A stretch of 38,754 nucleotides of DNA. It comes from CAYSLA01 sp964431685. GTDB taxonomy: Bacteria > Armatimonadota > UBA5829. The translations under genes and the position numbers were made by a program. Shown in pieces: positions 1-7,084 of this stretch; within the stretch, counting starts at the first letter, position 1, and the number at the start of each line of letters is the position of its first letter. The DNA lies in NCBI GenBank assembly GCA_964431685.1, contig CAYSLA010000012.1:1-38754 (forward strand), in the 5' to 3' direction. The notes beneath the pieces were generated by a model. That model searched no databases. It saw only the letters and a program-made list of their open reading frames with translations, and was not told where the DNA came from.

Positions 1-335
1 GCATGCTGGTTGACTGCCTTGAACCTGTCAGGGATCTGGGAGTGGAGACGAACTGCGTCCGATCGCTCGGTGGCGCCGCCGCGAGCGACGCTTGGCTGCA
101 GATGAAAGCTGATATGCTTGGGCTGCCGGTCGAGAGGCCAGCCTGTTCCGAGGCCGCTTCGCTTGGCGCAGCAATGATGGCCGCTGTTGGGGTTGGGGAC
201 TACGCAAGCATACCTGAAGTCTCCAACGCGTGGTACCACACGCTGAAAGTCTTCGAGCCAAACGGACAACTTTTCGACGCGTACGCTGAGGTTCACGCCA
301 AATACCGTGATGCCTTCCGGCGGGTCTATGATTAG
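1..335 (+). CDS. FGGY-family carbohydrate kinase, C-terminal fragment
   Basis: The gene enters from outside the window and only the last ~110 codons are present. FGGY kinases (xylulokinase, glycerol kinase and relatives) phosphorylate sugars or polyols with ATP in the cytoplasm. The visible part is the end of the ATP-binding C-terminal domain. It shows the family signature LGGAAASDAWLQMKAD, followed by 'GLPVERPACSEAASLGAAMMA', where Glu and the small-residue helix are typical of the xylulokinase-like branch. It ends with a helix common to the family. The substrate cannot be told from this part. The stop codon lies 122 bases before the creatininase-family gene, and the gap holds a palindromic repeat. 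The kinase probably belongs to the same catabolic region, but co-transcription is not proven. Confidence 0.88.
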   Translation, partial: MLVDCLEPVRDLGVETNCVRSLGGAAASDAWLQMKADMLGLPVERPACSEAASLGAAMMAAVGVGDYASIPEVSNAWYHTLKVFEPNGQLFDAYAEVHAKYRDAFRRVYD

Positions 336-345
336 CGCGCGAGAC

Positions 346-425
346 TGTCATGCCGAGACGCAGTGAGGTCCTGAATCAAGTTCAGGATCGGGGAGATTTC
401 TCCCGGCGGTCGAAATGACATGGCG
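346..425. repeat. composite palindromic repeat (family C), three nested stems
   Basis: Outer arms TGTCAT (346-351) and ATGACA (415-420) enclose two perfect hairpins. These are TCCTGAA/TTCAGGA (369-375 with 381-387) and GGGAGA/TCTCCC (391-396 with 399-404). The right end, GGTCGAAATGACATGGCG at 408-425, recurs exactly at 15250-15267. The element fills the kinase-creatininase gap and ends 17 bases before the Shine-Dalgarno site of the next gene. Confidence 0.7.
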
Positions 426-457
426 TAGCCGATCTTGAATAATGGAGGAACTAGACA

Positions 458-1234
458 ATGTCATATCTTTTTCGTGATCAGAACACCGTTTCAATGGCTG
501 AGCACATCAGCAGGAAGTCGCTCATCATACTGCCCGTGGGCACAACTGAAGAACACGGCCCGCATATGCCGGTCGACACCGATGCCCGGATTGCCGAGGC
601 CTACGGTGACCGTCTCGCACAAGCCGTGCTGGACGATATTCCCGTGCTTCTCATGGATACCGTGCGGTATGGGTACTCAATGAAAATCATGCGACAGTGG
701 CCGGGCACGGTTGTAGTGCGCAGCCGAGTGTTTATGGATATGGTGTTCGATATATGCAAGTCCGTGTTGGACATGGACTTCGACAAGCTCGTTATCCTCG
801 ACTGCCACGGCCATCACAGCGGGCCTTTGAACACGGTCTCGCGCGAGCTGTGCGATGCCACCGACAAGGCCGTCGCAGTAATCAGCCCGGCGGTTTTGTC
901 ACGCGACGCGTTCAACGCCGTGCGCAAATCGCCGCAGGGCGGAGCGATCCACGGCTGCGAGTGGGAGACCTCGCTGCTGCTTCACGTGGCTCCGGAAGTC
1001 GTCGACATGAAGAAAGCTCCGGTCGGTGACGAGATGCGCTATCACTCGGACTTTGTCGCGGGCGACGGTTTTATGGGCAAGCAACAGGTCACGTGGTCTA
1101 CCTGGTATCTTCAGGAGAGTGAGAGCGGTGTGTATGGCGACCCTGCTCTTGCTACCGCTGAGACAGGCAAAGTCATCATGGACGCCGCAGTGTCCAGTGG
1201 GGCCAGGTTCCTGCGCGAATACTATAACGCCTGA
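458..1234 (+). CDS. creatininase-family amidohydrolase
   Basis: The 258-residue protein matches the usual length of the creatininase/MftE family, metal-dependent amidohydrolases that open cyclic or linear amides such as creatinine or formamides. The family signature is clear near the N-terminus: LPVGTTEEHGPHMPVDTDA (about residues 24-42), with the metal-binding Glu, His and Asp. A second metal-site stretch, 'LDCHGHHSG', lies near residue 113, and 'AIHGCEWETS' near 163 supplies a further His and Glu. The ATG is preceded by GGAGG with good spacing, which fixes the start. It sits between a sugar kinase and a glycosidase-like protein, so the true substrate is probably not creatinine; members in such clusters are mostly uncharacterised. 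No signal peptide is visible, so a cytoplasmic location is expected. Confidence 0.85.
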   Translation: MSYLFRDQNTVSMAEHISRKSLIILPVGTTEEHGPHMPVDTDARIAEAYGDRLAQAVLDDIPVLLMDTVRYGYSMKIMRQWPGTVVVRSRVFMDMVFDICKSVLDMDFDKLVILDCHGHHSGPLNTVSRELCDATDKAVAVISPAVLSRDAFNAVRKSPQGGAIHGCEWETSLLLHVAPEVVDMKKAPVGDEMRYHSDFVAGDGFMGKQQVTWSTWYLQESESGVYGDPALATAETGKVIMDAAVSSGARFLREYYNA

Positions 1235-1279
1235 TCGCGACTTGTTATCTTTAGCGAATACTGAACACTGGAGATACCG

Positions 1280-2770
1280 ATGAGCTGCAACGACCAAGTC
1301 TCAGAACCCTTTTTCTCACATCGATCGTGCTATGTGAACTTTGCCGAGCACCTGCTCAACTCGTGGAATGTCAACGTGCTGTTTCCGGACGCTCCGAATC
1401 GTTGGTCGGACGACGACTGGGCCGCATTCCTGAAGATGATTAAGTCCTTCGGGTTCAACTGCTTCGAGTATTGGGTGACGCCCGCGCTGTTCAACACTCC
1501 GGCCCTTGAGGGAGGTGGGATATACGGTGAGTTCTCACGAGCGATGCGCACAGCCGCAGACGTGGCTCGTTCGCTCGGCCTGCGCACAAAGGCTCTGGTT
1601 GCGCTCAACACCATAGGCCCTGAGTGGTATTTCGCCTGTCCCAACGTCCCGGAGGATCGAGCCCTTGTCCTCAAACTATGGCGGCACTGGCTCACTCAGC
1701 TACAGGGCCTGGATGTGGTTGGGATATTTCCCGGCGATCCCGGAGGATGCAACCGGAACGGCTGTAACTACGAGACCTTTGTGGACCTTGCCCTGGAACT
1801 CACGGGTCTGGTCAAGGAAACCAACCCGGAGGCAACCGTTGAGGTCGGCACGTGGGGCACGCCGTTCTCAGGCTGGGACGATGACATGCGCCGGATCCCG
1901 GATTGGGATGGTTCCTGGAAGATGCTCATCGATGAGAAGTTCACCACTCCGGAGACCCCCGTGCATATATGGAACGGCAATCAGGAACGAGCCGAACGCG
2001 CGATGGATCATTTTCTGAAGAGGCTTCCAGAGTTCCCGGCGGACACGATGGTTGCGATCAACTTTGGTTTCAGCCACACTGGTGATCCGATCCTTGGGGG
2101 TGACGCGCGCGAGTACGCTCGAGAGATCGCGAAGACCAACAGGATCAACACCTGGGAGTACTCGCTCTCAGAGGGCGAGCTTACCTGCTATCCGCACTGG
2201 CGGCTGCCGCACCTGGCCGCGAGGAGGCGGGAAGAGAAATCCACGGTTCCCTATTCCGGAGGAATGAGCTACACGATGTCGCCGAAGCTCAACTTGCTTA
2301 CCATGTTCGCGGCGGGTCGCCTGTTCCACGATCCGGACGCGGATCCGGATATGCTTTCTCGCGAGTTCTGCGCGGCTGTCTTCGGCGAGGAACACGCAAG
2401 ACTGGGCGAGTTGTTTGAGGCGTTTGAGGTGGTGCAGGGTTGGGGTCACTACCCCCGCAGGACTTGGTCGAGGGCCGCGCTGCGCAAAGCCTATGCTGAG
2501 ATCATCGACCGCCTTCAGGCGGCGGACACGTCGGGCTGCAATCTGCCGCTGTTCCCCGACCCCGAGACATACAGGCGAGACCTTCTCTGGTTTGCCGAGC
2601 GGTTCCACGAGATGGCGGGAGACAACCCCGACCGTGAACGCATCCGCCGCGATTACTGGCAGCGGGCGCTGAACATCTACGACGTCATTCCGATGTCAGC
2701 CGACGAGCGAGCGGAGCTTGCAGCAAAGAACTTCTCGTCCATTCTGGAGAATCACAACCCCGGGCTGTAA
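1280..2770 (+). CDS. TIM-barrel glycoside-hydrolase-like protein
   Basis: This 496-residue protein has no signal peptide. Its first third reads like a (beta/alpha)8 glycosidase barrel: 'FLKMIKSFGFNCFEYW' (about 53-68) is the typical 'plan your path' strand-helix start, and 'DVVGIFPGDPGGC' (about 154-166) and 'ATVEVGTWGTPFSGW' place acidic residues at strand ends. The C-terminal ~150 residues are helical and rich in Arg/Glu, as in alpha-glucuronidase or GH20-like proteins, but I cannot assign a numbered family. The start is set by GGAGA seven bases upstream of the ATG. The gap to the creatininase gene is 45 bases, so the two are probably one transcript. A role in cleaving or sensing a plant or microbial glycan is inference from fold and neighbours. 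Confidence 0.7.
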   Translation: MSCNDQVSEPFFSHRSCYVNFAEHLLNSWNVNVLFPDAPNRWSDDDWAAFLKMIKSFGFNCFEYWVTPALFNTPALEGGGIYGEFSRAMRTAADVARSLGLRTKALVALNTIGPEWYFACPNVPEDRALVLKLWRHWLTQLQGLDVVGIFPGDPGGCNRNGCNYETFVDLALELTGLVKETNPEATVEVGTWGTPFSGWDDDMRRIPDWDGSWKMLIDEKFTTPETPVHIWNGNQERAERAMDHFLKRLPEFPADTMVAINFGFSHTGDPILGGDAREYAREIAKTNRINTWEYSLSEGELTCYPHWRLPHLAARRREEKSTVPYSGGMSYTMSPKLNLLTMFAAGRLFHDPDADPDMLSREFCAAVFGEEHARLGELFEAFEVVQGWGHYPRRTWSRAALRKAYAEIIDRLQAADTSGCNLPLFPDPETYRRDLLWFAERFHEMAGDNPDRERIRRDYWQRALNIYDVIPMSADERAELAAKNFSSILENHNPGL

Positions 2771-2817
2771 GAGATACCGAAAACCCGAAACTGTCCGACG
2801 CACGCTGTCTTGAGCGT

Positions 2818-2861
2818 GTTTCGGGACTTGAGCGGAACTTGCGAAACGGAAGTCCCGAAAC
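2818..2861. repeat. dispersed palindrome family A, copy 1
   Basis: The 44-base element has perfect 12-base arms, GTTTCGGGACTT (2818-2829) and AAGTCCCGAAAC (2850-2861), enclosing 20 bases. It differs from copy 3 (3012-3055) at only three inner positions. The gap 2771-3217 consists largely of copies 1-3 plus a possible transposase relic; I see no intact gene in it. Confidence 0.85.
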
Positions 2862-2876
2862 TCGGCATGCAGGTTG

Positions 2877-2953
2877 GTTTCGGGATTTCCGGGTTGGGTT
2901 GACGACCGCGCGCGCAATCCGTCTCCTGCGGCCCAACCCTCAAATCCCGAAAC
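2877..2953. repeat. dispersed palindrome family A, copy 2 (long form)
   Basis: The outer arms are GTTTCGGGATTT (2877-2888) and AAATCCCGAAAC (2942-2953), perfect over 12 bases. An inner stem, GGGTTGGG (2891-2898) with CCCAACCC (2932-2939), extends it to a long hairpin. Compared with copies 1 and 3, the C:G pair at arm position 10 is T:A on both sides, a compensatory change. Confidence 0.82.
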
Positions 2954-3011
2954 ACCGACAGGCCGCCAGTCCGTAACAGTGAGGTCAGGTCGCTAGCGAC
3001 TCAGGGAGGGT

Positions 3012-3055
3012 GTTTCGGGACTTGAGTGGAGCTTGCGGAACGGAAGTCCCGAAAC
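3012..3055. repeat. dispersed palindrome family A, copy 3
   Basis: Same 44-base element as copy 1, with arms GTTTCGGGACTT (3012-3023) and AAGTCCCGAAAC (3044-3055). Forty-one of 44 bases are identical to copy 1, and the three differences all lie in the inner part, not in the arms. Confidence 0.85.
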
Positions 3056-3078
3056 TTACCGGCCCTTCTCCAACTCAT

Positions 3079-3210
3079 TCACAAGCGCGGCGATCGCGAT
3101 CCTCCCCCTTCTTGACGGACCCCATAATCCACCATTCCTGTGGCGATCAGTTTCTCGTAGTTAGCCGGGGAGATGTGGCCCAGGCTCGGAATGACGGTGC
3201 TCAGACCATT
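3079..3210 (-). pseudogene. possible remnant of an IS3-type transposase C-terminus
   Basis: On the minus strand this stretch reads 'IPSLGHISPANYEKL' followed by ~25 residues and a stop. The pattern 'SLGxxSPxxYE' is what ends the integrase core of many IS3-family transposases ('HSALGYLSPAEYE'). The preceding DDE domain is absent: upstream on this strand the reading frame runs into the enolase terminus. If right, it is a relic of an insertion beside the palindromic repeats. The match is short, so this is a weak call. Confidence 0.3.
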
Positions 3211-3217
3211 CGGTTCC

Positions 3218-4510
3218 CTATCTCTTGATATTGTAGAACGCTGCGAGGCCCGGATATCTGGCGGCGTCAGCAAGCTCCTCTTCGATTCGCAGGAGCTGGT
3301 TGTACTTCGCTACGCGGTCGCTGCGGCACGGAGCACCGGTCTTGATCTGGCCCGCGTTTGTCCCGACGACCAAATCGGCTATGAACGAATCTTCCGTCTC
3401 ACCTGAGCGGTGGCTTACGACCGCGGTCCATCCGGCTCTCTTGGCCATCTCGATGGCGTCCAGGGTCTCGGTCAGGCTGCCGATCTGATTCACCTTGATC
3501 AGAATCGAGTTAGCTGCGCCCATCTCGATGCCCTTTGCGAGGCGCTCGGTGTTGGTCACAAACAGGTCGTCGCCGACGATCTGCACTCGCTTGCCTACCC
3601 TCTGAGTCAGTTTCACCCATCCGTCCCAATCGTCTTCGGCCAGGCCGTCTTCGATGGAAATAATCGGGTACTTCTCGGTCAGCCCTGCCATGTAGTCTAC
3701 CATCTCGTCGGTTGTTCGGCTGACGCCCTCGCCCTCGAATACGTACTTGCCATCTTTGTACATCTCGGTCGCCGCCGGGTCCAGCGCGATGTGGAACTGC
3801 TCGGGGGCCTTGTAACCTGCTTTGTCGATGGCCTCGAGGATGATCTGGATTGTCTCATCGGTGGTCTTAAGGTTGGGGGCAAAACCGCCCTCATCTCCGA
3901 CTGCAGTGCTCAGTCCTTTGCCTTTGAGGACCTTCGCCAGGTTGTGGTAGACTTCCGAGCACATCCGGAGAGCATCACTCCAGCAGCATGCACCGGTAGG
4001 CATAATCATGAATTCCTGCACGTCCACGGTGTTGTCCGCGTGCTTGCCGCCGTTAAGGATGTTCATCATCGGCACCGGCAAATCGCGGGCGTTGGTTCCG
4101 CCAAGATAGCGATAGGTCGGCAGGCCCGAAACCTGCGCAGCAGCCTTGGCACAGGCCAGACTCACGCCCAGGATTGCGTTCGCACCCAGTTTGGACTTGT
4201 GTTCAGTGCCGTCGATGTCCAGCATCATCTGGTCGAGGGAGACCTGTTCGCACACAGGGAAGCTGATGATCTCGGGCGAGATGAGCTCGTTGACATTGTT
4301 GACCGCGTTCATCACGCCCTTGCCCATGTAGCGGCTCTTGTCGCCGTCCCTCATCTCCAGCGCTTCGTATGCGCCCGTCGAAGCTCCGGAAGGTACCGCG
4401 GCTCGGCCCATAATCCCGCCCTCGACATACACGTCTACCTCTACGGTAGGATTGCCGCGCGAGTCCATAATCTCACGAGCTACGACTTCTTCTATCAACG
4501 CTTCCAGCAT
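3218..4510 (-). CDS. eno: enolase (phosphopyruvate hydratase)
   Basis: Enolase interconverts 2-phosphoglycerate and phosphoenolpyruvate in glycolysis, using Mg2+. The 430-residue length is normal. Family marks are all present: 'REIMDSRGNPTVEVDV' at the N-terminus, 'GANAILGVSLA' near 110, 'GDEGGFAPNL' near 208 (the catalytic Glu), 'SIEDGLAEDDWDGW' near 290, and the C-terminal signature ILIKVNQIGSLTETL followed by 'SHRSGETED'. Two ATG codons stand side by side; the downstream one (4510) has the better spacing from GAGGT, so I use it. The gene is monocistronic and divergent from the propeller operon, with its own promoter at 4571-4600. A long open frame on the opposite strand (3410-4738) is a codon-periodicity shadow. 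Confidence 0.98.
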   Translation of the reverse strand: MLEALIEEVVAREIMDSRGNPTVEVDVYVEGGIMGRAAVPSGASTGAYEALEMRDGDKSRYMGKGVMNAVNNVNELISPEIISFPVCEQVSLDQMMLDIDGTEHKSKLGANAILGVSLACAKAAAQVSGLPTYRYLGGTNARDLPVPMMNILNGGKHADNTVDVQEFMIMPTGACCWSDALRMCSEVYHNLAKVLKGKGLSTAVGDEGGFAPNLKTTDETIQIILEAIDKAGYKAPEQFHIALDPAATEMYKDGKYVFEGEGVSRTTDEMVDYMAGLTEKYPIISIEDGLAEDDWDGWVKLTQRVGKRVQIVGDDLFVTNTERLAKGIEMGAANSILIKVNQIGSLTETLDAIEMAKRAGWTAVVSHRSGETEDSFIADLVVGTNAGQIKTGAPCRSDRVAKYNQLLRIEEELADAARYPGLAAFYNIKR

Positions 4511-4570
4511 CATGTCACCTCAAGAGTTTTTCGTTCGGGCGAGACAGCCCCGGCCCCAGCGGGCCTCGCT

Positions 4571-4600
4571 ATTATAGCACTCCGATGGAGTCTGAAGCAA
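4571..4600 (-). promoter_or_regulatory. promoter of eno
   Basis: On the minus strand TTGCTT (4600-4595), an 18-base spacer and a perfect TATAAT (4576-4571) lie about 60 bases upstream of the enolase start, leaving an untranslated leader of roughly 50 bases with the SD site GAGGT. Confidence 0.65.
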
Positions 4601-4628
4601 TCGCGGCGCTGCCCGTTGCATGTGACAA

Positions 4629-4658
4629 TTGACGAAGAAAGTGAGGCTGTGCTAGACT
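4629..4658 (+). promoter_or_regulatory. promoter of the beta-propeller operon
   Basis: TTGACG (4629-4634), an 18-base spacer and TAGACT (4653-4658) lie ~50 bases before the first propeller gene. It is back to back with the eno promoter, so the two divergent units share this ~90-base region. Confidence 0.6.
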
Positions 4659-4709
4659 CTCGAAACGAACACGGCCGCTCGGAGAAGGAGCGCGTCAAGA
4701 GGGATCGTA

Positions 4710-5918
4710 ATGCGAGTCAAGATAGTGGATTTCACTGAGATGCCGGTGCACGACACCAGTTGGGCGCTCACTTCAGGGCCTGACGGAAACGCGTATGTCG
4801 GCGTGTGCTGCGAACATACCGGCGGGGTCGCGGCGGTAGTGTCACGCTACCGGGTCGATGGTTCACGCGAAGCGCTGATAGACATGGGAGAGGCAACAGG
4901 TCAGCCCGCGGACAATGGCAGAGCGACTCAGTGCAAGGTGCACGACGCGCTGATCGTTGATGAAGATGGAGTATTGTATGCCGCAACGCACCTCAGCGGG
5001 CCGCCGCTCGGACAACTGGTCTACAACCCGTGGGGCAACTGGGGAGATCCGCACGTGAGTTTTGCGGGTGCCACGCTAGCCATTTATGATACACACAAAG
5101 ACGAGATGATCCGCACAGAGCTGCTGTATCCTCAGGAGGGCTGCCGGTGCCTGGCGCTGGACTCGCATCGTAGACAGCTATACTCCTGTACCTATCCTCT
5201 GAATCACTTTCACGTTTGGGACATCGACGCCCGCACCGATACGGACTACGGCCGTTTTGGGGCAGTCAACCCAATCACTATGTGGGTCGATCCCGAAGGC
5301 AACGGTTACACCTGCGACGATTTCGGACGGGTGCTGCGCTTTGACGCGGAGGCGAAACGACTGGAGGAACTGGATCGATTTGTTCCGCACCCGGCGTTCC
5401 AGAAGGGGTGGCACAACATCAGTTACGATGTCATGCCGTGCAAGGACCCGTGGAAGGTTGTTGGTGTGGTTTGGAACGGCTATGCTCACCTGTGGATGTA
5501 CGACATGAAAGATGGTCCTCAGGGACGCATAACCGACCTGGGGCCGGTGCACCAGGGGCTGACTGGACACGAGCCCAACAACATAAACCAGACTCACATT
5601 GCCGGTCTGAGCTTCGGGCCTGATGGAAAGCTGTACGTCTGCGCGATGACCGATGTCGGTGTGCAACGGCGCAGTATCACTCATCTGCACCGTTTGGACC
5701 TTGATACTGGTGAACTTGAGGACTTGGGGCCTCTGTACGATCCCGAGCTGGACCAGTCGGTCTGGTACATCGCCCGCGCCGTGTGGCTTTCACGCAGGGA
5801 TATGATCGGTGCGGTCGTGGGCCGCACACCTACAGGAGTTGTGCATATCCACTTCGATGACGATGAACTCTCTGACTTGGGCGACCCCGCCTTCCCGCAA
5901 CTGCGGCTCTGGGGATAA
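4710..5918 (+). CDS. beta-propeller protein, unknown function (paralogue 1)
   Basis: The 402-residue protein has repeating beta-strand blades with 'GPDGNAYVG', 'DEDGVLYAAT', 'DPEGNGYTCDDFGRVLRFD' and 'GPDGKLYVCAMT' at the blade starts. This NHL/SMP-30/WD-like spacing suggests a six- to seven-bladed propeller. A Cys cluster ('QEGCRCLALD', 'CCEH') and many His/Trp residues could line a ligand or metal site. No signal peptide or membrane segment is seen, so a cytoplasmic protein is expected. AGAGGG upstream supports the ATG. It leads an operon with a second propeller (11 bases downstream) and a glycosidase-like propeller, and is divergent from enolase. I cannot name the family; a carbohydrate-lyase, lactonase or sensor role is possible but not shown. 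Confidence 0.75.
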   Translation: MRVKIVDFTEMPVHDTSWALTSGPDGNAYVGVCCEHTGGVAAVVSRYRVDGSREALIDMGEATGQPADNGRATQCKVHDALIVDEDGVLYAATHLSGPPLGQLVYNPWGNWGDPHVSFAGATLAIYDTHKDEMIRTELLYPQEGCRCLALDSHRRQLYSCTYPLNHFHVWDIDARTDTDYGRFGAVNPITMWVDPEGNGYTCDDFGRVLRFDAEAKRLEELDRFVPHPAFQKGWHNISYDVMPCKDPWKVVGVVWNGYAHLWMYDMKDGPQGRITDLGPVHQGLTGHEPNNINQTHIAGLSFGPDGKLYVCAMTDVGVQRRSITHLHRLDLDTGELEDLGPLYDPELDQSVWYIARAVWLSRRDMIGAVVGRTPTGVVHIHFDDDELSDLGDPAFPQLRLWG

Positions 5919-5929
5919 AGGAAAACAAG

Positions 5930-7081
5930 ATGCCAATTGACCTGAGCAACCACAAATGGCCGGTTCGCGACGAGGAGATGCGATCCAAGCCCGAAGCCAG
6001 CGAGTTGGTCGCTTCCGCCCGGCGGACTTTCGTCAGCGAGGGCGCTTTGTATGTGCGGGCGATCGATTTCAACGGGCAGATGCGGGCGATCCCTCGTGAG
6101 TGTTCCGCGATCACTGCCATGGGATATGACGACGGAATCGTCTGCGGCGCAACGGCCGGCGAGCAATCGTGGCTCTTTATCTATACTCTGCTTTCTTACG
6201 GGGAGGCGGCAGTTCCGCTGCTTCCGATTCCAGACTGCACGGACGTCCGCGGGGTTGTCGTGGACGGCAGCAAGGCGTATCTGGCCGCCAATAATGGCGG
6301 CGAGGGACATATCGTCAGGGTAACGCGCCTGTGTCCTCCCGGCGATGTTATTCAAGAGTGGGGCGTGGTTCTGCCGGAGTTCGAGACGCTCACTGTGCCC
6401 GTGCCAGGTGAGCGCATTATTCGGCTGGTCCGAAACCGTGCGGGTGATGTGATCTACGGGCTGACCTCACCGGGCGGAGTGCTGTTCAGCTTCAGGCCGG
6501 ATGGTGAGGAACTGAAGATTATCGGGCCCGTTGACCCCGTGAGGTTCTTTGGCCCTGTGCTGGTTGAGGACGGAGATGGATTCCTTTGCGCGTTCGGAAC
6601 CGTCGGCAGGATGATGCGCTATGATCCTGCTACGGACAAGATCGAGAGGACCGGCGTGAGTGTTCCCTGTTTCCCAGGTCGTGGGCCGTACGCCCGAATA
6701 TCTTCGGCGGTCTTCGACCCCTCAGGCAACCGGTTCTATGTGGGTGACACCGAGGGTCTGCTCTCGGTGATCTCGCTGGAAGATAAGAAGGTAACTCCTC
6801 TGGGCAAGCCGGTTCCGCTGGGAGGCATCGACCACCTCGTGCGGGTTCCCGATGGGCGGATATACGGGGTTGCGGGCGGCCTTGACGGGATGAGCCACCT
6901 GTTTGTTCACGACCCAAATGCCGGCAGCCAGCGCGATCTGGGCGTGTGCTGCGCGACAGTTGAGAAGGGCTGGTATGGCTACCGCTTTGGCGCGATGCTC
7001 GCAAATGAAGAAGGCAGAATTGTTCTCGGGGAAGATGACCACCTGGGCTGCTTATTCAGCTACTTCCCACCTATGAGGTGA
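5930..7081 (+). CDS. beta-propeller protein, unknown function (paralogue 2)
   Basis: At 383 residues this is similar in size and design to the preceding gene, with blades marked by 'SEGALYVRAIDFNG', 'GDVIYGLTSPGGVLFSFRPDGEEL', 'PSGNRFYVGDTEGLLSVI' and 'VPDGRIYGVAGGLDGMSHLFVHDP'. The two proteins look like diverged duplicates, but pairwise identity appears low by eye. The start follows AAGGAAAA after an 11-base gap, and the stop is three bases before the next ATG, so it sits in the middle of a tightly packed operon. The final 'LGEDDHLGCLF' acidic/His segment may be functional. The function is unknown; a soluble cytoplasmic enzyme or binding protein is the simplest reading. Confidence 0.72.
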   Translation: MPIDLSNHKWPVRDEEMRSKPEASELVASARRTFVSEGALYVRAIDFNGQMRAIPRECSAITAMGYDDGIVCGATAGEQSWLFIYTLLSYGEAAVPLLPIPDCTDVRGVVVDGSKAYLAANNGGEGHIVRVTRLCPPGDVIQEWGVVLPEFETLTVPVPGERIIRLVRNRAGDVIYGLTSPGGVLFSFRPDGEELKIIGPVDPVRFFGPVLVEDGDGFLCAFGTVGRMMRYDPATDKIERTGVSVPCFPGRGPYARISSAVFDPSGNRFYVGDTEGLLSVISLEDKKVTPLGKPVPLGGIDHLVRVPDGRIYGVAGGLDGMSHLFVHDPNAGSQRDLGVCCATVEKGWYGYRFGAMLANEEGRIVLGEDDHLGCLFSYFPPMR

Positions 7082-7084
7082 ATC

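Noticed and set aside
2818..3055. CRISPR array
   Set aside because: The repeats are palindromes of differing inner sequence and irregular spacing, not direct repeats with unique spacers.
3410..4738. 442-codon open frame antisense to enolase
   Set aside because: It is the mirror of eno codon periodicity. Its translation has no domain, and the enolase frame on the other strand is unmistakable.
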